A DNA stretch of 64,000 nt from Winogradskyella sp. PC-19 (lineage in GTDB: Bacteria > Bacteroidota > Bacteroidia > Flavobacteriales > Flavobacteriaceae). Every line of letters begins with the position of its first letter. Within the stretch, counting starts at the first letter, position 1. Below are positions 1 through 9,238 of the stretch, piece by piece. The stretch covers positions 2,025,145 to 2,089,144 of the forward strand of contig NZ_CP019332.1 in the NCBI RefSeq assembly GCF_002163855.1, written 5' to 3'. The translations under genes and the position numbers were made by a program. The notes beneath the pieces were generated by a model that did not search any database, was not told where the DNA came from, and saw nothing but the letters and a program-made list of their open reading frames with translations.

Positions 1-14
1 ACTTTATATAATTT

Positions 15-1226
15 ATGTTAGAAAAAAAAGATATCAACCTCGAAAAGGTTGTACTTATAGGAATTGTTACCAAAGAACAAGATGAACAAAGCTCTAAGGA
101 ATACTTAGACGAGCTTGAGTTTTTGACGTTTACAGCAGGTGGAGAAGTGGTAAAACGCTTTACACAAAAACTAGATATGCCTAATCCAAAAACGTTTATT
201 GGTACAGGTAAGATGAATGATGTGCAGGATTTTGTAAAAGAAAACGAAGTAGGTACTGTTATTTTTGATGACGAATTATCGCCTGCTCAAGAACGAAACA
301 TTAGTAAAATACTTAATTGTAAAATTTTAGATCGTACAAATCTCATTCTAGATATTTTTGCGCAACGTGCACAAACCAGTTATGCACGTACGCAAGTAGA
401 ATTGGCGCAATGTCAATACCTATTACCAAGATTAAAGGGTATGTGGACTCACCTTGAAAGACAAAAAGGTGGTATCGGTATGCGTGGACCGGGAGAAACA
501 GAGATAGAAACAGATAGACGTATTGTACGTGATAAAATTTCGCTTCTAAAAAAGAAAATCAAGACCATTGACAAGCAAATGGCTGTGCAACGTGGTAACC
601 GCGGAAAGCTAGTCAGAGTGGCTTTAGTTGGTTATACCAATGTTGGTAAATCTACTTTAATGAATGTGATTAGTAAGTCAGAGGTTTTTGCCGAAAACAA
701 ACTATTTGCAACGTTAGATACTACTGTACGTAAAGTGGTTATTGGTAATTTGCCATTCTTGGTTAGTGATACCGTTGGTTTTATTAGAAAATTACCAACG
801 CAATTAGTAGAATCTTTTAAAAGTACTTTGGATGAAGTGAGAGAAGCTGATTTATTATTGCATGTTGTAGATATTTCGCATTCTAATTTTGAAGAACATA
901 TTGAATCAGTAAATCAAATTTTAGACGAAATTGAAAGTAAAGACAAACCAACCATTATGGTTTTTAATAAGATTGATGCATACGAAGCTGAGCCTTACGA
1001 TGAAGAAGATTTAATTGTTGAGCGTACACCAGCCAATTATTCTATTAATGAGTGGAAACAAACATGGATGTCTAAAATTGGTGATAATGCGTTATTCATT
1101 TCGGCATTAAACAAAGAAAACTTAGACGAATTTAAAAAACGTGTGTATAAAGAAGTCCGTGAAATTCATGTGACACGCTTCCCGTACAATAATTTTTTGT
1201 ATCCTGATGTTGAGGATATTCGGTAA
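15..1226 (+). CDS. hflX: GTPase HflX
   Basis: Ribosome-associated GTPase of the Obg-HflX superfamily; family members split or rescue stalled 70S ribosomes under stress. The N-terminal HflX domain holds the family signature GMRGPGE (residues 156-162). The G domain follows, with the P-loop GYTNVGKS near 206-213, DTVGF near 252-256 and NKID near 322. The 403-residue length is normal. The ATG lies 14 bases from the window edge, so its promoter is not visible. It converges on the DUF3078 gene, with a strong bidirectional hairpin between them. Confident identification. Confidence 0.95.
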   Translation: MLEKKDINLEKVVLIGIVTKEQDEQSSKEYLDELEFLTFTAGGEVVKRFTQKLDMPNPKTFIGTGKMNDVQDFVKENEVGTVIFDDELSPAQERNISKILNCKILDRTNLILDIFAQRAQTSYARTQVELAQCQYLLPRLKGMWTHLERQKGGIGMRGPGETEIETDRRIVRDKISLLKKKIKTIDKQMAVQRGNRGKLVRVALVGYTNVGKSTLMNVISKSEVFAENKLFATLDTTVRKVVIGNLPFLVSDTVGFIRKLPTQLVESFKSTLDEVREADLLLHVVDISHSNFEEHIESVNQILDEIESKDKPTIMVFNKIDAYEAEPYDEEDLIVERTPANYSINEWKQTWMSKIGDNALFISALNKENLDEFKKRVYKEVREIHVTRFPYNNFLYPDVEDIR

Positions 1227-1228
1227 AT

Positions 1229-1260
1229 AAAAAAGGCGTCTTAATGAAGACGCCTTTTTT
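1229..1260. terminator. bidirectional intrinsic terminator between hflX and the DUF3078 gene
   Basis: Stem AAAAAGGCGTCTT with its exact complement around a 4-base AATG loop. It is A-rich on one flank and T-rich on the other, so it can end transcription on both strands. Confidence 0.9.
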
Positions 1261-1277
1261 ATTATTTTTCTATTTGT

Positions 1278-2186
1278 TTAGAAATTATAACTCATACCAA
1301 TAGTATAATATGATTGTAGGTCGTTATCTGCATCGGGTAATGTTGTGCCTTCAAAATTAGCAGCTTCCTGTCTGTTGTTACGTAATCCAAAATCAAAACC
1401 AACACCAATACCTTTCCAAAGTGTATAACTAAAAGAATTTATCCATGTCCAGTTAGATAGGTCACTATCTTTATAGCTCTGAAACGCAGATAAGTTTGTT
1501 TTAAAGTTTACTTTACCGATCTGTTTTGTATAATCTGCGACGATTTTTGCACCAAAAGAAGAATCGAAAACAGTATCGCCAGAAGAAAATACAAAGTTGT
1601 AGTTAGCAGGGTGAATAACAACTACTAAATCCGTAATTGGTGTCCATGTAAAACCAACACCAACATCTAAATATCCAGGATCATTGAAGTTGTTTAAAAT
1701 TGTTGTTCTGTATTCTACAAGACCTGAAACAGCCCATTTATCGTTTAATCTTTTACCATAAAGTGATGTTAAGTTAAAAACATCTGTTGTTGGCTCAAAA
1801 TCGTCACTATCAGTGTCAATATCTTTGTTGTCTAATTTTGTCCAGTTTAAATTTACATTCAAACTATTTCTCCAAAAGTATTTGTCTTCAATTTTATTAG
1901 CGAAAGCATTTACTGTAAAACCAATACTACCTGAAGCGTTATTAGGAGCACCTTGCGCATACCAATTGCTAAAGTTAGATAAACTACCACCAATAGTACC
2001 AAAAGCACCTGTGCGCCAACCTGGTAGAGCATCTATTTCTGCTTGCAATGCATCAGCTTCTCCTTGATATTTGTCAGCTTCTGCTTGCTTTTCAGCTTTT
2101 TTTGTTTCTAATTCTTCTTTTGTTTGAGAGTACCCAAAGCTAATAGCAAACACCATGAGTAATGATAAAATAAATCTAGTTTTCAT
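1278..2186 (-). CDS. DUF3078 family outer-membrane protein
   Basis: A 302-residue exported protein that matches the DUF3078 family of Bacteroidetes, whose function is unknown. It has a signal peptide (cleavage after about residue 20, ...FGYSQ) and a short charged coiled segment (residues 22-52). From the GWRTGAFGTIGGSLSNFSNW region onward it is rich in alternating aromatic/polar strands and ends in SYNF, as outer-membrane barrels do. The ATG is supported by the signal peptide. A -7 box lies about 28 bases upstream. It appears monocistronic. Confidence 0.82.
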   Translation of the reverse strand: MKTRFILSLLMVFAISFGYSQTKEELETKKAEKQAEADKYQGEADALQAEIDALPGWRTGAFGTIGGSLSNFSNWYAQGAPNNASGSIGFTVNAFANKIEDKYFWRNSLNVNLNWTKLDNKDIDTDSDDFEPTTDVFNLTSLYGKRLNDKWAVSGLVEYRTTILNNFNDPGYLDVGVGFTWTPITDLVVVIHPANYNFVFSSGDTVFDSSFGAKIVADYTKQIGKVNFKTNLSAFQSYKDSDLSNWTWINSFSYTLWKGIGVGFDFGLRNNRQEAANFEGTTLPDADNDLQSYYTIGMSYNF

Positions 2187-2214
2187 ATGTATAAGTTGTT
2201 TATAAATTGATATG

Positions 2215-2222
2215 CAAATATA
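2215..2222 (-). promoter_or_regulatory. -7 promoter box for the DUF3078 gene
   Basis: On the minus strand this reads TATATTTG, an exact match to the Bacteroidetes TAnnTTTG box. I see no clear TTG at the -33 position. Confidence 0.5.
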
Positions 2223-2283
2223 TGCAATACTGTATTATTAGAATTTATTTAATGCCATTCGTATTTTAAAAAAACAGACGAAA

Positions 2284-2793
2284 CTATCTTTTTTTTCGAT
2301 AAAGAGGCACAGATGAGCAAGCTTCGCCAAACATCAAAGATTTTGCAATTGGTTTTAGTCTTTGAATGAGTAAGACTAAAGCATTTGAAGGAACAGGTTT
2401 GTTTGAACAGCCTTTTATAATTACTGGTAAATCTTTGTATGTTGAAACGTCTAAGTCAGAAATTATTTGGCTGTAGACTATAGATTCTAGATGCTCTAAA
2501 TTACCAATAACACTCAATTTTGCTATATCTTGAAGTTGAACTGCAATAAGCATATATGCCCAATCTGGTACTATAGCATCAGTTGAACAATATAAAGCGA
2601 CATAATTATCCTTGTATTGAGACCAATCATGATTAGAAACTGAAGCTCTAAAGTCTTTTTCAAGAAGGACAAGACCTTCTAGCAGCCAGTCTTTGATATC
2701 AAAAAGTACACGCTTGCCTTCAGGATAGAAATCCTCTAAATCAATAACTTGAAGTTTACTGCTCGCAACTCTATTTATAATTTCGCCTGCCAT
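2284..2793 (-). CDS. DUF2480 family protein
   Basis: A 169-residue soluble protein that I recognise as DUF2480, a Bacteroidetes family of unknown function. It has no signal peptide or membrane segment. Its start overlaps the last base of the DUF59 gene stop (TAATG), so the two are probably translationally coupled. It is third in a sufE-DUF59-DUF2480 operon, which suggests a link to Fe-S metabolism; that link is inference from position only. The C terminus is basic (YRKKR). Confidence 0.82.
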   Translation of the reverse strand: MAGEIINRVASSKLQVIDLEDFYPEGKRVLFDIKDWLLEGLVLLEKDFRASVSNHDWSQYKDNYVALYCSTDAIVPDWAYMLIAVQLQDIAKLSVIGNLEHLESIVYSQIISDLDVSTYKDLPVIIKGCSNKPVPSNALVLLIQRLKPIAKSLMFGEACSSVPLYRKKR

Positions 2794-3119
2794 TACAGCA
2801 TTCCTAATTCGAGTTTTGCTTCTTCACTCATTAATTCGTTAGACCATGGCGGGTCGAATGTTATTTCGACTTCAGCACCCTTTACTTCATTGATAGATTT
2901 TACTTTTTCTTCAACTTCTAATGGTAAGGTTTCTGCAACAGGACAGTTTGGAGATGTTAATGTCATTAATATTTTAACATCATAATCTTCGTTTACAAAT
3001 ACATCATAGATGAGTCCTAATTCGTATATATCTACTGGGATTTCAGGATCGTAAATAGTTTTTATAACCTTAACTATTTTTTCTCCTAATGCATTTGTAT
3101 CTATAGTTGTATCGCTCAT
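2793..3119 (-). CDS. DUF59/MIP18-family Fe-S assembly protein (SufT-like)
   Basis: A 108-residue protein of the MIP18/DUF59 family, whose members help mature Fe-S proteins. Family hallmarks are the DPEIPVDIYELGLIY stretch near residues 24-38, the SPNCPVA motif carrying the conserved cysteine near residue 59, and the FDPPWS motif near 88. It lies one base downstream of the sufE stop and overlaps the next gene by one base. The neighbouring sufE supports the role. Confidence 0.88.
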   Translation of the reverse strand: MSDTTIDTNALGEKIVKVIKTIYDPEIPVDIYELGLIYDVFVNEDYDVKILMTLTSPNCPVAETLPLEVEEKVKSINEVKGAEVEITFDPPWSNELMSEEAKLELGML

Positions 3120-3120
3120 T

Positions 3121-3543
3121 TTAGTTTAATTGAGTTTGGTATGCGATAGCATACATTTTTAATTGTTTTATCATACTGACCAAGCCATTTGCTCTGGTAG
3201 GAGATAAATGTTCTTTTAATCCAATCTTATCTATAAAATCGGTATTTGCTTCAATGATAGCAGTAGGGTGTTGATTTGAAAACGCACGAATTAAAATGGC
3301 AATAATACCTTTTGTAATTATAGCATCGCTATCAGCAGTAAAAGCAATCTTATTGTCGTTCATATTGGCATGCACCCATACTTTACTTTGACACCCTTTA
3401 ATAATATTATCTTCAGTTTTATGATCATCGTCAATAAGTGGTAAAGTTTTGCCTAAATCAATCATGTATTGGTAACGTTCTTCCCAATCCTCAAACATTG
3501 AGAATTCGTCAATAATTTCGTCTTGTATTTCCTGTATGGTCAT
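3121..3543 (-). CDS. sufE: SufE sulfur acceptor protein
   Basis: SufE takes persulfide sulfur from the SufS cysteine desulfurase and passes it to the SufBCD scaffold. The active-site cysteine is in the GCQSKVW motif (C51). I place the start at the ATG giving MTIQEIQDE (140 residues). A longer reading would need a TTG that sits inside the predicted -7 box, so it is unlikely. sufE is the first gene of a three-gene operon about 2 kb away from the rest of the suf genes, and both are read from the minus strand. Confidence 0.92.
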   Translation of the reverse strand: MTIQEIQDEIIDEFSMFEDWEERYQYMIDLGKTLPLIDDDHKTEDNIIKGCQSKVWVHANMNDNKIAFTADSDAIITKGIIAILIRAFSNQHPTAIIEANTDFIDKIGLKEHLSPTRANGLVSMIKQLKMYAIAYQTQLN

Positions 3544-3558
3544 CTTCAAAATTTGGTG

Positions 3559-3566
3559 CAAAGGTA
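3559..3566 (-). promoter_or_regulatory. -7 promoter box for sufE
   Basis: The minus strand reads TACCTTTG, matching TAnnTTTG. The predicted RNA start is about 12 bases before the ATG at 3543. The -33 region would fall in the 3' end of the lipoprotein gene upstream. Confidence 0.6.
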
Positions 3567-3577
3567 CAAAATCACTC

Positions 3578-4093
3578 TTATTTTTTATCCATATTAGCCA
3601 TGGATAACAGTTTATTAACTAATTCTGATATCTCTTTTGGTGGGTTGCCATGATCAAATGTTGGTGTGAATTTTTCGACATCACCATTTCTTATAGTTAA
3701 AGTTGCGTGAGGTGCACCGTCGAAAGTATGTTTTTTTGATGGCGGTTCAATTTTTTGTAGACTTACTTTTTCTAAATCATTAAGCATGATTTTAATTTGA
3801 TTCAAGTCTTCAGAGTTACATTTTACAGTAGTCATGTTTTTTAGATTACGATCATCACTGACTGAAATATTGCCATTAGATATAGATATGTGTCTAAAAA
3901 AACCTCTTGATATGGCTTGGTAAGTTATTGAACTGGTTTGATAATGTTTGCCAATATTAGATACTTTATCTGTTTGTTTTATTTCAGACATCTTTTCTTT
4001 TGTAACAGCCGTTTTAGATTTGTCAATTGATTTTTGTTGAGAATCACACGATGTACTAAGAAATACAATTAACAAGCTATATAAAATTTTCAT
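3578..4093 (-). CDS. hypothetical lipoprotein
   Basis: A 171-residue protein of unknown function. It begins with a short hydrophobic leader ending in a lipobox (STSC, lipidated Cys near residue 16), so it is probably membrane-anchored and periplasm- or surface-facing. The mature part starts with a Ser/Lys/Thr-rich linker. A compact domain follows, containing a stretch near residue 125 (GAPHATLTI) with no motif I can assign. It stops 11 bases before the sufE promoter box. Confidence 0.7.
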   Translation of the reverse strand: MKILYSLLIVFLSTSCDSQQKSIDKSKTAVTKEKMSEIKQTDKVSNIGKHYQTSSITYQAISRGFFRHISISNGNISVSDDRNLKNMTTVKCNSEDLNQIKIMLNDLEKVSLQKIEPPSKKHTFDGAPHATLTIRNGDVEKFTPTFDHGNPPKEISELVNKLLSMANMDKK

Positions 4094-4151
4094 ATTGATT
4101 TGATTTTAAGTAAATATATTACAATTTGAATATATCAGAGATTATGCCAAA

Positions 4152-4179
4152 AAAAAGAGTGCCAATTGGCACTCTTTTT
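4152..4179. terminator. intrinsic terminator after the M43 protease gene
   Basis: A perfect 28-base palindrome centred on GTGCCAATTGGCAC, flanked by A and T runs. It sits just past the protease stop on the minus strand. Confidence 0.85.
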
Positions 4180-4197
4180 AATTCATATAAAAAATGA

Positions 4198-5271
4198 TTA
4201 ATTTCCTACTAATGCTGCACGAGCTCCACCTGGAGCAAAAACAGAACGCATTCTTGCTTTTTGCCCTTCGGTAAATAAGCCCATACAATCATCATCAGAG
4301 TAATCCATATAGTTTTCTACCATATCTGTAGACTTACAACTTCTTTCACTTAAATCACAACCATAGTTTGGTGCATCAGAAGAAGGTGTATCAGACACAA
4401 AATCATCTTGACGACATCTTCCATCTCCCCAAATATGACGTAAGTTCATCCAGTGACCTACTTCATGAGTTGTAGTACGACCACCATCAAAAGGTGCAGC
4501 AACAAAACCTGTAGTTCCAAAATATTGAGGAGACATCACAACACCATCCGTAGATGCATTTCCTCCAGGGAATTGTGCATAGCCTAAGATACCACCTCCA
4601 ATATTAGCAATCCACATTGTTAGGTAACCTGGTTGTGCAGGATATGCTGCTTTTACAGCATTGTTTGTACCCCAAGCAGATGTTGAATTTGCTTGTCTGT
4701 CAACAACTTGTAAGTCAAAATTAATGTCAACGTCAGCACCTAATCCTTGAAATTCAGAACGAACGTCACTAAAATTAGTGTCATTAAAATCTGCATTCAA
4801 TACTGCCATTTGAGAGTTAATCTGAGCAGAACTAATGTTTTGCTGACTGTTAGAGTATATTACGTAAATGTAAACAGGGATATTAAGTGTTCCTAAACCA
4901 TCATCAATTGGCTCTCCACCGCCATCACCGCCGCCGTCACCACCACCTGGTCCACCGCCGTTTCCGTTTCCGCCGCCGTTTCCGCCTTTTGGTTTAGCAT
5001 TAGCCATAAATTTTCTAGAACTTAACTCTATATCATACATTTTTTTGTACAATCCAGGATTTTCATCCAGTTGTCTGTTTAATACTTCCATAGAGCTACA
5101 ATTTTTACCGTTTGCAACTCTAGCCGTTGTTCCATCATCGGTAGGATTTGTATACAGATAAAAATCGCTCATATCTACTTTTGCTTGCTCTTGCTCTAAA
5201 CTGTTGTTGTCATCATTACAGCTAGTAAAAAGAAGAGCTAAAACAGCCATTCCAAAAATTGTTTTTTTCAT
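4198..5271 (-). CDS. M43 (pappalysin-family) zinc metalloprotease lipoprotein
   Basis: A secreted zinc endopeptidase of 357 residues. It starts with a lipoprotein signal (TSC, Cys18). A propeptide-like segment follows, then a Gly/Asn/Asp linker of about 24 residues (96-119), then the catalytic domain. Zinc ligands are visible in HEVGHWMNLRH (H269, H273, H279; E270 the base), followed by the Met-turn NYMDY and the conserved cysteines of the family. Cytophagalysin-type M43 proteases are common in Bacteroidetes. It appears monocistronic with its own terminator. No T9SS sorting tail is seen. Confidence 0.9.
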   Translation of the reverse strand: MKKTIFGMAVLALLFTSCNDDNNSLEQEQAKVDMSDFYLYTNPTDDGTTARVANGKNCSSMEVLNRQLDENPGLYKKMYDIELSSRKFMANAKPKGGNGGGNGNGGGPGGGDGGGDGGGEPIDDGLGTLNIPVYIYVIYSNSQQNISSAQINSQMAVLNADFNDTNFSDVRSEFQGLGADVDINFDLQVVDRQANSTSAWGTNNAVKAAYPAQPGYLTMWIANIGGGILGYAQFPGGNASTDGVVMSPQYFGTTGFVAAPFDGGRTTTHEVGHWMNLRHIWGDGRCRQDDFVSDTPSSDAPNYGCDLSERSCKSTDMVENYMDYSDDDCMGLFTEGQKARMRSVFAPGGARAALVGN

Positions 5272-5380
5272 TTTTTTGAGTGTTTTTTGTTAAAATTTTA
5301 ACGAATATAAAAGAATTTGTTAATTTTTTAACAAATTAGTAGTGTTTATTTTAATTTTTCGATGAAATTCTAAAGGGTAT

Positions 5381-5404
5381 AAAAAAAGCACCTCGAAAGG
5401 TGCT
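5381..5404 (-). terminator. intrinsic terminator of the suf operon
   Basis: Stem AGCACCT/AGGTGCT with a CGAA loop. On the minus strand it is followed by seven T residues, 28 bases past the sufS stop. Confidence 0.85.
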
Positions 5405-5431
5405 AAACATAATCGTATGTTAATCATTGAG

Positions 5432-6670
5432 TTAAGACAACATCATTACAGATTTTTTTAGTGCAGTAATAAAACTATCAATTTCCTCTTTAGTATTATA
5501 AAACATAAATGAAGCACGAACAGTACCTGGAATTTGGTAGAAATTCATGATTGGTTGGGCACAATGGTGTCCTGTTCTTACAGCTATACCCATTTTGTCT
5601 AAAATGGTCCCAATATCGTAAGGATGAATATTACCTACATTAAAAGAAATAACTGACGTTTTTTCTTTTGCTGTTCCGTAAATTTTTAAGCCTTCAATTT
5701 GCTGAAGTTGGTTTGTAGCGTATTCTAAAAGCTCATTTTCATAAGAAGCTATGGTGTCAAAACCAATGGCATTCATATAATCTAATGCAGCTCCGAAAGC
5801 AATACCACCACAGATATTTGGTGTTCCAGCTTCAAACTTATGAGGTAAGTCTGCATAGGTTGTTTTTTCGAAAGTAACCTCGGCAATCATTTCGCCACCA
5901 CCTTGATATGGTGGTAATTTTTTTAGCCATTCTTGTTTTCCGTAAAGCATACCAACACCTGTTGGGCCACAAATTTTATGAGCAGAGCAGACATAGAAGT
6001 CGACATCTAAAGCTTGCACATCTGGTTTTATATGAGGACAAGATTGTGCACCATCAATTAAGACTGCTGCGCCTATAGCATGTGCTTTCTCAATGATATA
6101 TTCTATGGGATTTATGGTTCCTAATGCATTAGATATATGATTGACAAAAACAAGTTTAGTATTCTCGTTTAAAAGCGCATCAAATTCACTTAAAATTAAG
6201 TCGCCATCAGTGTTCATCGGAATGACTTTCAATGTCGCTCCTGTACGTTCGCAAAGCATTTGCCAAGGCACAATATTACTATGATGCTCTAAAGCCGAAA
6301 CAATAACTTCGTCACCTTTTTTTAATAAAGACGAAAAGCCATTAGCAACTAAATTAATACCATGAGTTGTCCCAGAGGTATAGATAATTTCGTGACTGTG
6401 AGCAGCATTAAAATGCTTTTGAATCCTTATTCGTGCTTGCTCGTAAGCGTCTGTTGCTTCTTGACTTAATGCATGTACACCACGATGAATATTAGCATTA
6501 TAGTTACTGTAATAATCTACAATAACATCAATAACCTGTTGTGGTGTTTGAGATGTTGCAGCATTATCAAAATAAATAAGAGACTTGCCATTAATTTCTC
6601 GATTGAGAATAGGGAAGTCTTTTCTTATGGCTTCTACATCAAAAGTTATATGTTTTTGAGTGGTACTCAT
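5432..6670 (-). CDS. sufS: cysteine desulfurase SufS
   Basis: A PLP enzyme (412 residues) that removes sulfur from L-cysteine as an enzyme-bound persulfide for Fe-S assembly. The PLP lysine is in SAHKICGPTG (K232). The catalytic cysteine is in RTGHHCAQP (C370), the group II/SufS arrangement. It is the last gene of the suf operon, and its ATG directly abuts the sufD stop. SufE, its partner, is encoded 1.9 kb downstream on the same strand. Confidence 0.96.
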   Translation of the reverse strand: MSTTQKHITFDVEAIRKDFPILNREINGKSLIYFDNAATSQTPQQVIDVIVDYYSNYNANIHRGVHALSQEATDAYEQARIRIQKHFNAAHSHEIIYTSGTTHGINLVANGFSSLLKKGDEVIVSALEHHSNIVPWQMLCERTGATLKVIPMNTDGDLILSEFDALLNENTKLVFVNHISNALGTINPIEYIIEKAHAIGAAVLIDGAQSCPHIKPDVQALDVDFYVCSAHKICGPTGVGMLYGKQEWLKKLPPYQGGGEMIAEVTFEKTTYADLPHKFEAGTPNICGGIAFGAALDYMNAIGFDTIASYENELLEYATNQLQQIEGLKIYGTAKEKTSVISFNVGNIHPYDIGTILDKMGIAVRTGHHCAQPIMNFYQIPGTVRASFMFYNTKEEIDSFITALKKSVMMLS

Positions 6671-7984
6671 TTACAAATCAAACCCAATATTAACGCCTAG
6701 TTTCTGAGCGATTAATTTTGTTATTCTACTTTTTATTTCTGGTATTGCAACAGAATCTAAAACGTTGTTACTAAACGCATACATTAATAATCCGCGTGCT
6801 TCTTTTTCAGGGATACCACGAGAACGTAAGTAAAACATGGCGCTTTCGTCGAGTTGTCCAATAGTACAGCCATGTGTACATCTAACGTCATCAGCAAAAA
6901 TTTCGAGCTGAGGTTTTGTGTTTATTGTTGCTTTATCGCTAATTAAGATATTGTTATTAGCCTGAAAAGCATTTGTCTTTTGAGCTTCTTTTTCTACAAC
7001 TACTTTACCATTAAAAACACCAGTAGAGTTAGCATCATAAATACCTTTGTAATCTTGGTGACTCTCGCAGTTAGGTTCTATATGGTGAACTAAAGTATTA
7101 TGGTCTACATGCTGCTTGTCTCCTATGATTGTAATACCTTTCATAGTAGAGTCGATTCGCTCACCGTTTTGATAAAAATTAAGGTTGTTACGTGTTAATT
7201 TTCCACCGAAAGAAAAGGTTTGTACTTTGGCTAAACTTTGATCCTTTTGATTAACAAATGTACTATCTATAAGTGTCGCTGATTGTTTGTCATTTTGAAT
7301 TTTGTAGTAATCTACAATTGCACGTTTATTGGCAAAAATTTCAGTAACGCTATTTGTTAAAACAGGATTTTCAGTTAAACTTTGATGACGCTCAATAATT
7401 TGAACATGAGAGTTTTCATCTACCACAATTAAGTTTCTTGGTTGAAGCATTAATGCTGCTTCTTTACCTGTCGAAAAATGAATGATTTGTATAGGTTTTT
7501 CAACAACTTTATTTTTTGGAATATGTATGTAAGCACCTTCAGAACAAAATGCAGTATTTAATGACGATAAGCCGTCTTTTGTAGCTATTTTATTGAAGTA
7601 ATTATCAATAACTGGCTTGTATTTTGGCTTACTTAATGCAGATGACATTAAACAAACATCGATACCATCGTGAGTAGTCGCAGATAAATGCGAAGAATAC
7701 TTGCCATCTACAAATATGATTTTATAGGCATCAATATCGTGAATAAAGTATTTTTTTATGTCCTTGTAATCTAAAGCACCAGTTTCTTCAGGAAATAATT
7801 TAAAATCATTTTTTAAAATAGATTTTAAAGAGGTATACTTCCAAGCTTCTTGCCTTTTATGAGGAAACCCTTCAGCTTCAAACGTTTTAATAGCATCAAT
7901 TCTAATATCATGTATTGGCGAATCTACATCGATTGTATTTTCGAAAGCCATGAAAGACGATACTAATTTTTCTTTTAATTCCAT
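6671..7984 (-). CDS. sufD: Fe-S assembly scaffold subunit SufD
   Basis: A 437-residue member of the SufB/SufD family. It partners SufB and the SufC ATPase in the Fe-S scaffold. The beta-helical core is recognisable in the NILISDKATINTKPQLEIFADDV region. The conserved C-terminal signature CTHGCTIGQLDE is followed by the helical LRSRGIPEKEARGLL tail. It is separated from sufC by 77 bases, a wider gap than elsewhere in the operon, and abuts sufS directly. Confidence 0.95.
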   Translation of the reverse strand: MELKEKLVSSFMAFENTIDVDSPIHDIRIDAIKTFEAEGFPHKRQEAWKYTSLKSILKNDFKLFPEETGALDYKDIKKYFIHDIDAYKIIFVDGKYSSHLSATTHDGIDVCLMSSALSKPKYKPVIDNYFNKIATKDGLSSLNTAFCSEGAYIHIPKNKVVEKPIQIIHFSTGKEAALMLQPRNLIVVDENSHVQIIERHQSLTENPVLTNSVTEIFANKRAIVDYYKIQNDKQSATLIDSTFVNQKDQSLAKVQTFSFGGKLTRNNLNFYQNGERIDSTMKGITIIGDKQHVDHNTLVHHIEPNCESHQDYKGIYDANSTGVFNGKVVVEKEAQKTNAFQANNNILISDKATINTKPQLEIFADDVRCTHGCTIGQLDESAMFYLRSRGIPEKEARGLLMYAFSNNVLDSVAIPEIKSRITKLIAQKLGVNIGFDL

Positions 7985-8061
7985 ATAAATAGTTGTTAGT
8001 CGTTTACTTTGTAGTCTTCAGATGCGTACTGCATACAAATGACCGTGTCTTGCAAACGGAC

Positions 8062-8814
8062 TTACGCGTTTATTTCTTCTTTAATCCAATCGTAACCTTT
8101 AGCTTCTAACTCATGAGCTAATTCTGCAGTCCCTGATTTTACGATACGTCCATTGTGTAATACGTGAACGTAATCAGGTACGATATAATCTAACAAACGT
8201 TGGTAGTGTGTAATAACGATTGTTGCGTTATCTTCAGATTTTAGTTTGTTTACACCATTTGCTACAATACGGAGTGCATCGATATCTAAACCAGAATCAG
8301 TCTCATCAAGTATAGCTAATTTAGGCTCAAGCATGGCCATCTGAAAAATCTCGTTACGTTTTTTCTCACCACCAGAAAACCCTTCGTTTAATGAACGTGA
8401 TAAAAACTTACGATCGATTTCTAATAGTTCAGATTTTTCGCGGATAAGCTTCAGCATTTCGTTAGCTGGCATATCTTCTAGACCTTTGGCTTTACGTGTT
8501 TCGTTAATTGCAGTTTTCATAAAGTTAGTGACAGACACTCCAGGAATCTCTACAGGATACTGAAATGACAAAAAGACACCTTTATGAGCACGCTCTTCGG
8601 CGCCTAACTCCTCAATATCTTCGCCTTCTAGAAAAATTTCTCCTTCGCTAACTTCGTAATCTTCTTTACCTGCAATCACAGATGCCAAAGTACTTTTGCC
8701 AGAACCGTTTGGTCCCATAATAGCGTGTACTTCTCCGGGTTTTACTTCGAGGTTGATACCTCTTAATATTGGTTTGTCCTCAACACTTGCATGAAGGTTA
8801 TTTATCTTTAACAT
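8062..8814 (-). CDS. sufC: Fe-S assembly ATPase SufC
   Basis: A 250-residue ABC-type ATPase of the SufBCD complex. Walker A is GPNGSGKST (34-42). The ABC signature is FSGGEKKR, and Walker B ([12 protein letters not shown]) follows it. There are no membrane segments, as expected for the soluble SufC. It lies four bases after a small lipoprotein gene. Confidence 0.96.
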   Translation of the reverse strand: MLKINNLHASVEDKPILRGINLEVKPGEVHAIMGPNGSGKSTLASVIAGKEDYEVSEGEIFLEGEDIEELGAEERAHKGVFLSFQYPVEIPGVSVTNFMKTAINETRKAKGLEDMPANEMLKLIREKSELLEIDRKFLSRSLNEGFSGGEKKRNEIFQMAMLEPKLAILDETDSGLDIDALRIVANGVNKLKSEDNATIVITHYQRLLDYIVPDYVHVLHNGRIVKSGTAELAHELEAKGYDWIKEEINA

Positions 8815-8818
8815 AGTC

Positions 8819-9238
8819 TTAATTTTCTATTTTAATAACGTCGTTTTGTTCTGGGTTAGGTGCTTCGACCTTAATTATTTCTTTTATTTCCACATGAAAT
8901 TTCCATGTGTTTTCTTTATTACTTTCAAAGCGTCTTACTCTTACAGTAACAGGAATCATATCGGTATCTTCTTTTTTGAAAGCCTTTACTTTTTCGTTTA
9001 GGGCTTTCATGTTGTCATCGACAACTACACCGTAAATTGTATTATTTGCTGTTTGTATTACCGCGGCGTTTTGACCTTGGTCATATATAAAGTCACCTTT
9101 TAGAGTAACTAAACCATCATTTTGGTCGTAAGATTTTGATTCAGATTCTTCAATAGTCGAAGCCTCAGTTTTTGAATCATTTTTACATGAAATAAAAACG
9201 CTTGCACAAATCAAAAGGGTAAAAACTTTTTTCATCAT
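8819..9238 (-). CDS. small lipoprotein inserted in the suf operon
   Basis: A 139-residue protein that I cannot assign to a named family. The N terminus is a lipoprotein signal with a lipobox (FISC) around Cys18, followed by an acidic Ser/Glu linker. The mature part looks all-beta: [18 protein letters not shown], then a short helix, then [11 protein letters not shown]. This could be an OB-like fold, but that is inference. Its ATG overlaps the stop of the upstream MBL gene (TAATGATG), so it is probably co-translated with it. A lipoprotein among cytosolic Fe-S genes is unusual. Confidence 0.72.
   Translation of the reverse strand: MMKKVFTLLICASVFISCKNDSKTEASTIEESESKSYDQNDGLVTLKGDFIYDQGQNAAVIQTANNTIYGVVVDDNMKALNEKVKAFKKEDTDMIPVTVRVRRFESNKENTWKFHVEIKEIIKVEAPNPEQNDVIKIEN

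Noticed and set aside
3544-3561. Longer sufE starting at a TTG
   Set aside because: The TTG lies in the predicted -7 box and the ATG at 3543 gives the usual SufE N terminus. Similar TTG or GTG extensions were rejected for the genes starting at 10119, 12332, 25791, 27423, 45387 and 55704.
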